From: Heligmosomoides polygyrus polygyrus
Lineage: Eukaryota; Nematoda; Chromadorea; Rhabditida; Heligmosomidae
Assembly: GCA_947396885.1 (NCBI GenBank)
Contig: OX377202.1
Location: forward strand, 84,424,408-84,488,407
Reading direction: 5' to 3'
DNA length: 64,000 nucleotides
The stretch's first letter is position 1; every line of letters starts with the position of its first letter. A program made the translations under genes and the position numbers. The notes below the pieces were generated by a model, which ran no database searches, was not told the origin of the DNA, and was given only the letters and a program-made list of their open reading frames with translations. Positions 23,386 to 36,648 of this stretch are shown piece by piece.

Positions 23386-23707
23386 TTTGCGTATTTCAAC
23401 AAAAAAAACATTGATCACTGGGAAGGTTTTTACTCTTGCCAAAAAAAGAAAACATTTTATATTATTTGATATTTGCGGAGCGTTTGTTCAACGATTTCTA
23501 ACGTTCGAATCAATGTATTCTAAAAAAATTCAAACTACTTTTAAAATTTAATTAGTTTTTCATGTTTCGGTCACTCTACTCTTCAAAAATCCATCACGGA
23601 CACACGCTTTCTATGGCAATTCCCTCCACCAGGCCTTCGTAACGTGAAGCAGCTTACCAGCACGTTTCTTTGAGAAACGTAGCGTTCCAGCCTATTCATT
23701 GGAGTGA

Positions 23708-23804
23708 TTGTTCTCTCCTTTGAGGAGAGGTTTCCAAAATTTGTCTGACCACAATGTGAATTGGGTCGGATCTTAAAAGTACCTCAAACTTGGGTAATTA
23801 AACC
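23708..23804 (-). ncRNA. sls-1: SL1 spliced-leader RNA, unit 20
   Basis: Intact type B copy. Confidence 0.95.
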
Positions 23805-24381
23805 AAAGCTGATGGTGTGCTGCGTGACAACTAGCTGGGCGAACCCTTATCGCAGTCCGGCGCCGCGGTGGATGGTTGGAACCCGTCTCAGTGCAACCAA
23901 GCGGCTTGCACTAAAGCTTCTACTCAGCCGCGGTGTTCATCGCCTTCCTCGAGGGGGAGTGCCACTCCGGAGGGAGTACTCGAATATGTACAGCAAGCAC
24001 CGCACGAGAAAATAATTTTCTTTTCGAAATTCTTTCCTCTCGGTCGCGCCATTAAATTCCTTCTGTTTCTGAGTAGACGTATAGATTCCCGTAGCAGTGC
24101 GAGCTGTGAAACGAAGGCACGGACTGGAACTATGGATTTTGTAGAGGAGTGTGAAGGTGGTGGAAGGACGGCGTCCAGACGGCGAATACGCAGCAAGATC
24201 CTCGTCCTGGCAGCCGTCCTGTCGTCCCTCGACCCGCTGCTGCTCGCAGTCGCGGGCTGGACGAAGGCTAGGATGAGTAGGGGGTCCCGGCTTGCTTCCC
24301 TGACAAGATCCAGCGATGTACAAGGCAAGGATCACCTGTTCGCCACTCGCCATGTGTGCGACTAGCGCAGCACAAACGTTC

Positions 24382-24500
24382 GCTTACGGCCATACCACGT
24401 TGAAAGCAAGCCATCCCGTCCGATCTGGCAAGTTAAGCAACGTTGGGCCTGGTTAGTACTTGGATCGGAGACGGCTTGGGAATCCCAGGTGTCGTAAGCT
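24382..24500 (+). rRNA. rrn-4: 5S ribosomal RNA, unit 20 (C28A variant)
   Basis: Type B copy with A at position 28 and a 9-A run after the gene. Confidence 0.96.
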
Positions 24501-24823
24501 TTTGCGTATTTCAACAAAAAAAAACATTGATCACTGGGAAGGTTTTTACTCTTGCCAAAAAAAGAAAACATTTTATATTATTTGATATTTGCGGAGCGTT
24601 TGTTCAACGATTTCTAACGTTCGAATCAATGTATTCTAAAAAAATTCAAACTACTTTTAAAATTTAATTAGTTTTTCATGTTTCGGTCACTCTACTCTTC
24701 AAAAATCCATCACGGACACACGCTTTCTATGGCAATTCCCTCCACCAGGCCTTCGTAACGTGAAGCAGCTTACCAGCACGTTTCTTTGAGAAACGTAGCG
24801 TTCCAGCCTATTCATTGGAGTGA

Positions 24824-24920
24824 TTGTTCTCTCCTTTGAGGAGAGGTTTCCAAAATTTGTCTGACCACAATGTGAATTGGGTCGGATCTTAAAAGTACCT
24901 CAAACTTGGGTAATTAAACC
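24824..24920 (-). ncRNA. sls-1: SL1 spliced-leader RNA, unit 21
   Basis: Intact type B copy. Confidence 0.95.
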
Positions 24921-25497
24921 AAAGCTGATGGTGTGCTGCGTGACAACTAGCTGGGCGAACCCTTATCGCAGTCCGGCGCCGCGGTGGATGGTTGGAACCC
25001 GTCTCAGTGCAACCAAGCGGCTTGCACTAAAGCTTCTACTCAGCCGCGGTGTTCATCGCCTTCCTCGAGGGGGAGTGCCACTCCGGAGGGAGTACTCGAA
25101 TATGTACAGCAAGCACCGCACGAGAAAATAATTTTCTTTTCGAAATTCTTTCCTCTCGGTCGCGCCATTAAATTCCTTCTGTTTCTGAGTAGACGTATAG
25201 ATTCCCGTAGCAGTGCGAGCTGTGAAACGAAGGCACGGACTGGAACTATGGATTTTGTAGAGGAGTGTGAAGGTGGTGGAAGGACGGCGTCCAGACGGCG
25301 AATACGCAGCAAGATCCTCGTCCTGGCAGCCGTCCTGTCGTCCCTCGACCCGCTGCTGCTCGCAGTCGCGGGCTGGACGAAGGCTAGGATGAGTAGGGGG
25401 TCCCGGCTTGCTTCCCTGACAAGATCCAGCGATGTACAAGGCAAGGATCACCTGTTCGCCACTCGCCATGTGTGCGACTAGCGCAGCACAAACGTTC

Positions 25498-25616
25498 GCT
25501 TACGGCCATACCACGTTGAAAGCACGCCATCCCGTCCGATCTGGCAAGTTAAGCAACGTTGGGCCTGGTTAGTACTTGGATCGGAGACGGCTTGGGAATC
25601 CCAGGTGTCGTAAGCT
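25498..25616 (+). rRNA. rrn-4: 5S ribosomal RNA, unit 21
   Basis: Type B copy, standard 5S sequence. Confidence 0.97.
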
Positions 25617-25938
25617 TTTGCGTATTTCAACAAAAAAAACATTGATCACTGGGAAGGTTTTTACTCTTGCCAAAAAAAGAAAACATTTTATATTATTTGA
25701 TATTTGCGGAGCGTTTGTTCAACGATTTCTAACGTTCGAATCAATGTATTCTAAAAAAATTCAAACTACTTTTAAAATTTAATTAGTTTTTCATGTTTCG
25801 GTCACTCTACTCTTCAAAAATCCATCACGGACACACGCTTTCTATGGCAATTCCCTCCACCAGGCCTTCGTAACGTGAAGCAGCTTACCAGCACGTTTCT
25901 TTGAGAAACGTAGCGTTCCAGCCTATTCATTGGAGTGA

Positions 25939-26035
25939 TTGTTCTCTCCTTTGAGGAGAGGTTTCCAAAATTTGTCTGACCACAATGTGAATTGGGTCGG
26001 ATCTTAAAAGTACCTCAAACTTGGGTAATTAAACC
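25939..26035 (-). ncRNA. sls-1: SL1 spliced-leader RNA, unit 22
   Basis: Intact type B copy. Confidence 0.95.
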
Positions 26036-26612
26036 AAAGCTGATGGTGTGCTGCGTGACAACTAGCTGGGCGAACCCTTATCGCAGTCCGGCGCCGCGGT
26101 GGATGGTTGGAACCCGTCTCAGTGCAACCAAGCGGCTTGCACTAAAGCTTCTACTCAGCCGCGGTGTTCATCGCCTTCCTCGAGGGGGAGTGCCACTCCG
26201 GAGGGAGTACTCGAATATGTACAGCAAGCACCGCACGAGAAAATAATTTTCTTTTCGAAATTCTTTCCTCTCGGTCGCGCCATTAAATTCCTTCTGTTTC
26301 TGAGTAGACGTATAGATTCCCGTAGCAGTGCGAGCTGTGAAACGAAGGCACGGACTGGAACTATGGATTTTGTAGAGGAGTGTGAAGGTGGTGGAAGGAC
26401 GGCGTCCAGACGGCGAATACGCAGCAAGATCCTCGTCCTGGCAGCCGTCCTGTCGTCCCTCGACCCGCTGCTGCTCGCAGTCGCGGGCTGGACGAAGGCT
26501 AGGATGAGTAGGGGGTCCCGGCTTGCTTCCCTGACAAGATCCAGCGATGTACAAGGCAAGGATCACCTGTTCGCCACTCGCCATGTGTGCGACTAGCGCA
26601 GCACAAACGTTC

Positions 26613-26731
26613 GCTTACGGCCATACCACGTTGAAAGCACGCCATCCCGTCCGATCTGGCAAGTTAAGCAACGTTGGGCCTGGTTAGTACTTGGATCGGA
26701 GACGGCTTGGGAATCCCAGGTGTCGTAAGCT
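26613..26731 (+). rRNA. rrn-4: 5S ribosomal RNA, unit 22
   Basis: Type B copy, standard 5S sequence. Confidence 0.97.
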
Positions 26732-27053
26732 TTTGCGTATTTCAACAAAAAAAACATTGATCACTGGGAAGGTTTTTACTCTTGCCAAAAAAAGAAAACA
26801 TTTTATATTATTTGATATTTGCGGAGCGTTTGTTCAACGATTTCTAACGTTCGAATCAATGTATTCTAAAAAAATTCAAACTACTTTTAAAATTTAATTA
26901 GTTTTTCATGTTTCGGTCACTCTACTCTTCAAAAATCCATCACGGACACACGCTTTCTATGGCAATTCCCTCCACCAGGCCTTCGTAACGTGAAGCAGCT
27001 TACCAGCACGTTTCTTTGAGAAACGTAGCGTTCCAGCCTATTCATTGGAGTGA

Positions 27054-27150
27054 TTGTTCTCTCCTTTGAGGAGAGGTTTCCAAAATTTGTCTGACCACAA
27101 TGTGAATTGGGTCGGATCTTAAAAGTACCTCAAACTTGGGTAATTAAACC
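27054..27150 (-). ncRNA. sls-1: SL1 spliced-leader RNA, unit 23
   Basis: Intact type B copy. Confidence 0.95.
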
Positions 27151-27727
27151 AAAGCTGATGGTGTGCTGCGTGACAACTAGCTGGGCGAACCCTTATCGCA
27201 GTCCGGCGCCGCGGTGGATGGTTGGAACCCGTCTCAGTGCAACCAAGCGGCTTGCACTAAAGCTTCTACTCAGCCGCGGTGTTCATCGCCTTCCTCGAGG
27301 GGGAGTGCCACTCCGGAGGGAGTACTCGAATATGTACAGCAAGCACCGCACGAGAAAATAATTTTCTTTTCGAAATTCTTTCCTCTCGGTCGCGCCATTA
27401 AATTCCTTCTGTTTCTGAGTAGACGTATAGATTCCCGTAGCAGTGCGAGCTGTGAAACGAAGGCACGGACTGGAACTATGGATTTTGTAGAGGAGTGTGA
27501 AGGTGGTGGAAGGACGGCGTCCAGACGGCGAATACGCAGCAAGATCCTCGTCCTGGCAGCCGTCCTGTCGTCCCTCGACCCGCTGCTGCTCGCAGTCGCG
27601 GGCTGGACGAAGGCTAGGATGAGTAGGGGGTCCCGGCTTGCTTCCCTGACAAGATCCAGCGATGTACAAGGCAAGGATCACCTGTTCGCCACTCGCCATG
27701 TGTGCGACTAGCGCAGCACAAACGTTC

Positions 27728-27846
27728 GCTTACGGCCATACCACGTTGAAAGCACGCCATCCCGTCCGATCTGGCAAGTTAAGCAACGTTGGGCCTGGTT
27801 AGTACTTGGATCGGAGACGGCTTGGGAATCCCAGGTGTCGTAAGCT
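27728..27846 (+). rRNA. rrn-4: 5S ribosomal RNA, unit 23
   Basis: Type B copy, standard 5S sequence. Confidence 0.97.
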
Positions 27847-28168
27847 TTTGCGTATTTCAACAAAAAAAACATTGATCACTGGGAAGGTTTTTACTCTTGC
27901 CAAAAAAAGAAAACATTTTATATTATTTGATATTTGCGGAGCGTTTGTTCAACGATTTCTAACGTTCGAATCAATGTATTCTAAAAAAATTCAAACTACT
28001 TTTAAAATTTAATTAGTTTTTCATGTTTCGGTCACTCTACTCTTCAAAAATCCATCACGGACACACGCTTTCTATGGCAATTCCCTCCACCAGGCCTTCG
28101 TAACGTGAAGCAGCTTACCAGCACGTTTCTTTGAGAAACGTAGCGTTCCAGCCTATTCATTGGAGTGA

Positions 28169-28265
28169 TTGTTCTCTCCTTTGAGGAGAGGTTTCCAAAA
28201 TTTGTCTGACCACAATGTGAATTGGGTCGGATCTTAAAAGTACCTCAAACTTGGGTAATTAAACC
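28169..28265 (-). ncRNA. sls-1: SL1 spliced-leader RNA, unit 24
   Basis: Intact type B copy. Confidence 0.95.
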
Positions 28266-28842
28266 AAAGCTGATGGTGTGCTGCGTGACAACTAGCTGGG
28301 CGAACCCTTATCGCAGTCCGGCGCCGCGGTGGATGGTTGGAACCCGTCTCAGTGCAACCAAGCGGCTTGCACTAAAGCTTCTACTCAGCCGCGGTGTTCA
28401 TCGCCTTCCTCGAGGGGGAGTGCCACTCCGGAGGGAGTACTCGAATATGTACAGCAAGCACCGCACGAGAAAATAATTTTCTTTTCGAAATTCTTTCCTC
28501 TCGGTCGCGCCATTAAATTCCTTCTGTTTCTGAGTAGACGTATAGATTCCCGTAGCAGTGCGAGCTGTGAAACGAAGGCACGGACTGGAACTATGGATTT
28601 TGTAGAGGAGTGTGAAGGTGGTGGAAGGACGGCGTCCAGACGGCGAATACGCAGCAAGATCCTCGTCCTGGCAGCCGTCCTGTCGTCCCTCGACCCGCTG
28701 CTGCTCGCAGTCGCGGGCTGGACGAAGGCTAGGATGAGTAGGGGGTCCCGGCTTGCTTCCCTGACAAGATCCAGCGATGTACAAGGCAAGGATCACCTGT
28801 TCGCCACTCGCCATGTGTGCGACTAGCGCAGCACAAACGTTC

Positions 28843-28961
28843 GCTTACGGCCATACCACGTTGAAAGCAAGCCATCCCGTCCGATCTGGCAAGTTAAGCA
28901 ACGTTGGGCCTGGTTAGTACTTGGATCGGAGACGGCTTGGGAATCCCAGGTGTCGTAAGCT
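28843..28961 (+). rRNA. rrn-4: 5S ribosomal RNA, unit 24 (C28A variant)
   Basis: Type B copy with A at position 28 and a 9-A run; four units after the same variant in unit 20. Confidence 0.96.
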
Positions 28962-29284
28962 TTTGCGTATTTCAACAAAAAAAAACATTGATCACTGGGA
29001 AGGTTTTTACTCTTGCCAAAAAAAGAAAACATTTTATATTATTTGATATTTGCGGAGCGTTTGTTCAACGATTTCTAACGTTCGAATCAATGTATTCTAA
29101 AAAAATTCAAACTACTTTTAAAATTTAATTAGTTTTTCATGTTTCGGTCACTCTACTCTTCAAAAATCCATCACGGACACACGCTTTCTATGGCAATTCC
29201 CTCCACCAGGCCTTCGTAACGTGAAGCAGCTTACCAGCACGTTTCTTTGAGAAACGTAGCGTTCCAGCCTATTCATTGGAGTGA

Positions 29285-29381
29285 TTGTTCTCTCCTTTGA
29301 GGAGAGGTTTCCAAAATTTGTCTGACCACAATGTGAATTGGGTCGGATCTTAAAAGTACCTCAAACTTGGGTAATTAAACC
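29285..29381 (-). ncRNA. sls-1: SL1 spliced-leader RNA, unit 25
   Basis: Intact type B copy. Confidence 0.95.
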
Positions 29382-29958
29382 AAAGCTGATGGTGTGCTGC
29401 GTGACAACTAGCTGGGCGAACCCTTATCGCAGTCCGGCGCCGCGGTGGATGGTTGGAACCCGTCTCAGTGCAACCAAGCGGCTTGCACTAAAGCTTCTAC
29501 TCAGCCGCGGTGTTCATCGCCTTCCTCGAGGGGGAGTGCCACTCCGGAGGGAGTACTCGAATATGTACAGCAAGCACCGCACGAGAAAATAATTTTCTTT
29601 TCGAAATTCTTTCCTCTCGGTCGCGCCATTAAATTCCTTCTGTTTCTGAGTAGACGTATAGATTCCCGTAGCAGTGCGAGCTGTGAAACGAAGGCACGGA
29701 CTGGAACTATGGATTTTGTAGAGGAGTGTGAAGGTGGTGGAAGGACGGCGTCCAGACGGCGAATACGCAGCAAGATCCTCGTCCTGGCAGCCGTCCTGTC
29801 GTCCCTCGACCCGCTGCTGCTCGCAGTCGCGGGCTGGACGAAGGCTAGGATGAGTAGGGGGTCCCGGCTTGCTTCCCTGACAAGATCCAGCGATGTACAA
29901 GGCAAGGATCACCTGTTCGCCACTCGCCATGTGTGCGACTAGCGCAGCACAAACGTTC

Positions 29959-30077
29959 GCTTACGGCCATACCACGTTGAAAGCACGCCATCCCGTCCGA
30001 TCTGGCAAGTTAAGCAACGTTGGGCCTGGTTAGTACTTGGATCGGAGACGGCTTGGGAATCCCAGGTGTCGTAAGCT
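29959..30077 (+). rRNA. rrn-4: 5S ribosomal RNA, unit 25
   Basis: Type B copy, standard 5S sequence. Confidence 0.97.
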
Positions 30078-30399
30078 TTTGCGTATTTCAACAAAAAAAA
30101 CATTGATCACTGGGAAGGTTTTTACTCTTGCCAAAAAAAGAAAACATTTTATATTATTTGATATTTGCGGAGCGTTTGTTCAACGATTTCTAACGTTCGA
30201 ATCAATGTATTCTAAAAAAATTCAAACTACTTTTAAAATTTAATTAGTTTTTCATGTTTCGGTCACTCTACTCTTCAAAAATCCATCACGGACACACGCT
30301 TTCTATGGCAATTCCCTCCACCAGGCCTTCGTAACGTGAAGCAGCTTACCAGCACGTTTCTTTGAGAAACGTAGCGTTCCAGCCTATTCATTGGAGTGA

Positions 30400-30496
30400 T
30401 TGTTCTCTCCTTTGAGGAGAGGTTTCCAAAATTTGTCTGACCACAATGTGAATTGGGTCGGATCTTAAAAGTACCTCAAACTTGGGTAATTAAACC
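30400..30496 (-). ncRNA. sls-1: SL1 spliced-leader RNA, unit 26
   Basis: Intact type B copy. Confidence 0.95.
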
Positions 30497-31073
30497 AAAG
30501 CTGATGGTGTGCTGCGTGACAACTAGCTGGGCGAACCCTTATCGCAGTCCGGCGCCGCGGTGGATGGTTGGAACCCGTCTCAGTGCAACCAAGCGGCTTG
30601 CACTAAAGCTTCTACTCAGCCGCGGTGTTCATCGCCTTCCTCGAGGGGGAGTGCCACTCCGGAGGGAGTACTCGAATATGTACAGCAAGCACCGCACGAG
30701 AAAATAATTTTCTTTTCGAAATTCTTTCCTCTCGGTCGCGCCATTAAATTCCTTCTGTTTCTGAGTAGACGTATAGATTCCCGTAGCAGTGCGAGCTGTG
30801 AAACGAAGGCACGGACTGGAACTATGGATTTTGTAGAGGAGTGTGAAGGTGGTGGAAGGACGGCGTCCAGACGGCGAATACGCAGCAAGATCCTCGTCCT
30901 GGCAGCCGTCCTGTCGTCCCTCGACCCGCTGCTGCTCGCAGTCGCGGGCTGGACGAAGGCTAGGATGAGTAGGGGGTCCCGGCTTGCTTCCCTGACAAGA
31001 TCCAGCGATGTACAAGGCAAGGATCACCTGTTCGCCACTCGCCATGTGTGCGACTAGCGCAGCACAAACGTTC

Positions 31074-31192
31074 GCTTACGGCCATACCACGTTGAAAGCA
31101 CGCCATCCCGTCCGATCTGGCAAGTTAAGCAACGTTGGGCCTGGTTAGTACTTGGATCGGAGACGGCTTGGGAATCCCAGGTGTCGTAAGCT
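31074..31192 (+). rRNA. rrn-4: 5S ribosomal RNA, unit 26
   Basis: Type B copy, standard 5S sequence. Confidence 0.97.
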
Positions 31193-31514
31193 TTTGCGTA
31201 TTTCAACAAAAAAAACATTGATCACTGGGAAGGTTTTTACTCTTGCCAAAAAAAGAAAACATTTTATATTATTTGATATTTGCGGAGCGTTTGTTCAACG
31301 ATTTCTAACGTTCGAATCAATGTATTCTAAAAAAATTCAAACTACTTTTAAAATTTAATTAGTTTTTCATGTTTCGGTCACTCTACTCTTCAAAAATCCA
31401 TCACGGACACACGCTTTCTATGGCAATTCCCTCCACCAGGCCTTCGTAACGTGAAGCAGCTTACCAGCACGTTTCTTTGAGAAACGTAGCGTTCCAGCCT
31501 ATTCATTGGAGTGA

Positions 31515-31611
31515 TTGTTCTCTCCTTTGAGGAGAGGTTTCCAAAATTTGTCTGACCACAATGTGAATTGGGTCGGATCTTAAAAGTACCTCAAACTTGG
31601 GTAATTAAACC
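31515..31611 (-). ncRNA. sls-1: SL1 spliced-leader RNA, unit 27
   Basis: Intact type B copy. Confidence 0.95.
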
Positions 31612-32188
31612 AAAGCTGATGGTGTGCTGCGTGACAACTAGCTGGGCGAACCCTTATCGCAGTCCGGCGCCGCGGTGGATGGTTGGAACCCGTCTCAGTG
31701 CAACCAAGCGGCTTGCACTAAAGCTTCTACTCAGCCGCGGTGTTCATCGCCTTCCTCGAGGGGGAGTGCCACTCCGGAGGGAGTACTCGAATATGTACAG
31801 CAAGCACCGCACGAGAAAATAATTTTCTTTTCGAAATTCTTTCCTCTCGGTCGCGCCATTAAATTCCTTCTGTTTCTGAGTAGACGTATAGATTCCCGTA
31901 GCAGTGCGAGCTGTGAAACGAAGGCACGGACTGGAACTATGGATTTTGTAGAGGAGTGTGAAGGTGGTGGAAGGACGGCGTCCAGACGGCGAATACGCAG
32001 CAAGATCCTCGTCCTGGCAGCCGTCCTGTCGTCCCTCGACCCGCTGCTGCTCGCAGTCGCGGGCTGGACGAAGGCTAGGATGAGTAGGGGGTCCCGGCTT
32101 GCTTCCCTGACAAGATCCAGCGATGTACAAGGCAAGGATCACCTGTTCGCCACTCGCCATGTGTGCGACTAGCGCAGCACAAACGTTC

Positions 32189-32307
32189 GCTTACGGCCAT
32201 ACCACGTTGAAAGCACGCCATCCCGTCCGATCTGGCAAGTTAAGCAACGTTGGGCCTGGTTAGTACTTGGATCGGAGACGGCTTGGGAATCCCAGGTGTC
32301 GTAAGCT
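32189..32307 (+). rRNA. rrn-4: 5S ribosomal RNA, unit 27
   Basis: Type B copy, standard 5S sequence. Confidence 0.97.
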
Positions 32308-32629
32308 TTTGCGTATTTCAACAAAAAAAACATTGATCACTGGGAAGGTTTTTACTCTTGCCAAAAAAAGAAAACATTTTATATTATTTGATATTTGCGG
32401 AGCGTTTGTTCAACGATTTCTAACGTTCGAATCAATGTATTCTAAAAAAATTCAAACTACTTTTAAAATTTAATTAGTTTTTCATGTTTCGGTCACTCTA
32501 CTCTTCAAAAATCCATCACGGACACACGCTTTCTATGGCAATTCCCTCCACCAGGCCTTCGTAACGTGAAGCAGCTTACCAGCACGTTTCTTTGAGAAAC
32601 GTAGCGTTCCAGCCTATTCATTGGAGTGA

Positions 32630-32726
32630 TTGTTCTCTCCTTTGAGGAGAGGTTTCCAAAATTTGTCTGACCACAATGTGAATTGGGTCGGATCTTAAAA
32701 GTACCTCAAACTTGGGTAATTAAACC
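32630..32726 (-). ncRNA. sls-1: SL1 spliced-leader RNA, unit 28
   Basis: Intact type B copy. Confidence 0.95.
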
Positions 32727-33303
32727 AAAGCTGATGGTGTGCTGCGTGACAACTAGCTGGGCGAACCCTTATCGCAGTCCGGCGCCGCGGTGGATGGTTG
32801 GAACCCGTCTCAGTGCAACCAAGCGGCTTGCACTAAAGCTTCTACTCAGCCGCGGTGTTCATCGCCTTCCTCGAGGGGGAGTGCCACTCCGGAGGGAGTA
32901 CTCGAATATGTACAGCAAGCACCGCACGAGAAAATAATTTTCTTTTCGAAATTCTTTCCTCTCGGTCGCGCCATTAAATTCCTTCTGTTTCTGAGTAGAC
33001 GTATAGATTCCCGTAGCAGTGCGAGCTGTGAAACGAAGGCACGGACTGGAACTATGGATTTTGTAGAGGAGTGTGAAGGTGGTGGAAGGACGGCGTCCAG
33101 ACGGCGAATACGCAGCAAGATCCTCGTCCTGGCAGCCGTCCTGTCGTCCCTCGACCCGCTGCTGCTCGCAGTCGCGGGCTGGACGAAGGCTAGGATGAGT
33201 AGGGGGTCCCGGCTTGCTTCCCTGACAAGATCCAGCGATGTACAAGGCAAGGATCACCTGTTCGCCACTCGCCATGTGTGCGACTAGCGCAGCACAAACG
33301 TTC

Positions 33304-33422
33304 GCTTACGGCCATACCACGTTGAAAGCACGCCATCCCGTCCGATCTGGCAAGTTAAGCAACGTTGGGCCTGGTTAGTACTTGGATCGGAGACGGCTTG
33401 GGAATCCCAGGTGTCGTAAGCT
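33304..33422 (+). rRNA. rrn-4: 5S ribosomal RNA, unit 28
   Basis: Type B copy, standard 5S sequence. Confidence 0.97.
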
Positions 33423-33744
33423 TTTGCGTATTTCAACAAAAAAAACATTGATCACTGGGAAGGTTTTTACTCTTGCCAAAAAAAGAAAACATTTTATATT
33501 ATTTGATATTTGCGGAGCGTTTGTTCAACGATTTCTAACGTTCGAATCAATGTATTCTAAAAAAATTCAAACTACTTTTAAAATTTAATTAGTTTTTCAT
33601 GTTTCGGTCACTCTACTCTTCAAAAATCCATCACGGACACACGCTTTCTATGGCAATTCCCTCCACCAGGCCTTCGTAACGTGAAGCAGCTTACCAGCAC
33701 GTTTCTTTGAGAAACGTAGCGTTCCAGCCTATTCATTGGAGTGA

Positions 33745-33841
33745 TTGTTCTCTCCTTTGAGGAGAGGTTTCCAAAATTTGTCTGACCACAATGTGAATTG
33801 GGTCGGATCTTAAAAGTACCTCAAACTTGGGTAATTAAACC
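33745..33841 (-). ncRNA. sls-1: SL1 spliced-leader RNA, unit 29
   Basis: Intact type B copy. Confidence 0.95.
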
Positions 33842-34418
33842 AAAGCTGATGGTGTGCTGCGTGACAACTAGCTGGGCGAACCCTTATCGCAGTCCGGCGC
33901 CGCGGTGGATGGTTGGAACCCGTCTCAGTGCAACCAAGCGGCTTGCACTAAAGCTTCTACTCAGCCGCGGTGTTCATCGCCTTCCTCGAGGGGGAGTGCC
34001 ACTCCGGAGGGAGTACTCGAATATGTACAGCAAGCACCGCACGAGAAAATAATTTTCTTTTCGAAATTCTTTCCTCTCGGTCGCGCCATTAAATTCCTTC
34101 TGTTTCTGAGTAGACGTATAGATTCCCGTAGCAGTGCGAGCTGTGAAACGAAGGCACGGACTGGAACTATGGATTTTGTAGAGGAGTGTGAAGGTGGTGG
34201 AAGGACGGCGTCCAGACGGCGAATACGCAGCAAGATCCTCGTCCTGGCAGCCGTCCTGTCGTCCCTCGACCCGCTGCTGCTCGCAGTCGCGGGCTGGACG
34301 AAGGCTAGGATGAGTAGGGGGTCCCGGCTTGCTTCCCTGACAAGATCCAGCGATGTACAAGGCAAGGATCACCTGTTCGCCACTCGCCATGTGTGCGACT
34401 AGCGCAGCACAAACGTTC

Positions 34419-34537
34419 GCTTACGGCCATACCACGTTGAAAGCACGCCATCCCGTCCGATCTGGCAAGTTAAGCAACGTTGGGCCTGGTTAGTACTTGG
34501 ATCGGAGACGGCTTGGGAATCCCAGGTGTCGTAAGCT
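34419..34537 (+). rRNA. rrn-4: 5S ribosomal RNA, unit 29
   Basis: Type B copy, standard 5S sequence. Confidence 0.97.
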
Positions 34538-34859
34538 TTTGCGTATTTCAACAAAAAAAACATTGATCACTGGGAAGGTTTTTACTCTTGCCAAAAAAAG
34601 AAAACATTTTATATTATTTGATATTTGCGGAGCGTTTGTTCAACGATTTCTAACGTTCGAATCAATGTATTCTAAAAAAATTCAAACTACTTTTAAAATT
34701 TAATTAGTTTTTCATGTTTCGGTCACTCTACTCTTCAAAAATCCATCACGGACACACGCTTTCTATGGCAATTCCCTCCACCAGGCCTTCGTAACGTGAA
34801 GCAGCTTACCAGCACGTTTCTTTGAGAAACGTAGCGTTCCAGCCTATTCATTGGAGTGA

Positions 34860-34956
34860 TTGTTCTCTCCTTTGAGGAGAGGTTTCCAAAATTTGTCTGA
34901 CCACAATGTGAATTGGGTCGGATCTTAAAAGTACCTCAAACTTGGGTAATTAAACC
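34860..34956 (-). ncRNA. sls-1: SL1 spliced-leader RNA, unit 30
   Basis: Intact type B copy. Confidence 0.95.
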
Positions 34957-35533
34957 AAAGCTGATGGTGTGCTGCGTGACAACTAGCTGGGCGAACCCTT
35001 ATCGCAGTCCGGCGCCGCGGTGGATGGTTGGAACCCGTCTCAGTGCAACCAAGCGGCTTGCACTAAAGCTTCTACTCAGCCGCGGTGTTCATCGCCTTCC
35101 TCGAGGGGGAGTGCCACTCCGGAGGGAGTACTCGAATATGTACAGCAAGCACCGCACGAGAAAATAATTTTCTTTTCGAAATTCTTTCCTCTCGGTCGCG
35201 CCATTAAATTCCTTCTGTTTCTGAGTAGACGTATAGATTCCCGTAGCAGTGCGAGCTGTGAAACGAAGGCACGGACTGGAACTATGGATTTTGTAGAGGA
35301 GTGTGAAGGTGGTGGAAGGACGGCGTCCAGACGGCGAATACGCAGCAAGATCCTCGTCCTGGCAGCCGTCCTGTCGTCCCTCGACCCGCTGCTGCTCGCA
35401 GTCGCGGGCTGGACGAAGGCTAGGATGAGTAGGGGGTCCCGGCTTGCTTCCCTGACAAGATCCAGCGATGTACAAGGCAAGGATCACCTGTTCGCCACTC
35501 GCCATGTGTGCGACTAGCGCAGCACAAACGTTC

Positions 35534-35652
35534 GCTTACGGCCATACCACGTTGAAAGCACGCCATCCCGTCCGATCTGGCAAGTTAAGCAACGTTGGGC
35601 CTGGTTAGTACTTGGATCGGAGACGGCTTGGGAATCCCAGGTGTCGTAAGCT
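35534..35652 (+). rRNA. rrn-4: 5S ribosomal RNA, unit 30
   Basis: Type B copy, standard 5S sequence. Confidence 0.97.
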
Positions 35653-35974
35653 TTTGCGTATTTCAACAAAAAAAACATTGATCACTGGGAAGGTTTTTAC
35701 TCTTGCCAAAAAAAGAAAACATTTTATATTATTTGATATTTGCGGAGCGTTTGTTCAACGATTTCTAACGTTCGAATCAATGTATTCTAAAAAAATTCAA
35801 ACTACTTTTAAAATTTAATTAGTTTTTCATGTTTCGGTCACTCTACTCTTCAAAAATCCATCACGGACACACGCTTTCTATGGCAATTCCCTCCACCAGG
35901 CCTTCGTAACGTGAAGCAGCTTACCAGCACGTTTCTTTGAGAAACGTAGCGTTCCAGCCTATTCATTGGAGTGA

Positions 35975-36071
35975 TTGTTCTCTCCTTTGAGGAGAGGTTT
36001 CCAAAATTTGTCTGACCACAATGTGAATTGGGTCGGATCTTAAAAGTACCTCAAACTTGGGTAATTAAACC
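35975..36071 (-). ncRNA. sls-1: SL1 spliced-leader RNA, unit 31
   Basis: Intact type B copy. Confidence 0.95.
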
Positions 36072-36648
36072 AAAGCTGATGGTGTGCTGCGTGACAACTA
36101 GCTGGGCGAACCCTTATCGCAGTCCGGCGCCGCGGTGGATGGTTGGAACCCGTCTCAGTGCAACCAAGCGGCTTGCACTAAAGCTTCTACTCAGCCGCGG
36201 TGTTCATCGCCTTCCTCGAGGGGGAGTGCCACTCCGGAGGGAGTACTCGAATATGTACAGCAAGCACCGCACGAGAAAATAATTTTCTTTTCGAAATTCT
36301 TTCCTCTCGGTCGCGCCATTAAATTCCTTCTGTTTCTGAGTAGACGTATAGATTCCCGTAGCAGTGCGAGCTGTGAAACGAAGGCACGGACTGGAACTAT
36401 GGATTTTGTAGAGGAGTGTGAAGGTGGTGGAAGGACGGCGTCCAGACGGCGAATACGCAGCAAGATCCTCGTCCTGGCAGCCGTCCTGTCGTCCCTCGAC
36501 CCGCTGCTGCTCGCAGTCGCGGGCTGGACGAAGGCTAGGATGAGTAGGGGGTCCCGGCTTGCTTCCCTGACAAGATCCAGCGATGTACAAGGCAAGGATC
36601 ACCTGTTCGCCACTCGCCATGTGTGCGACTAGCGCAGCACAAACGTTC

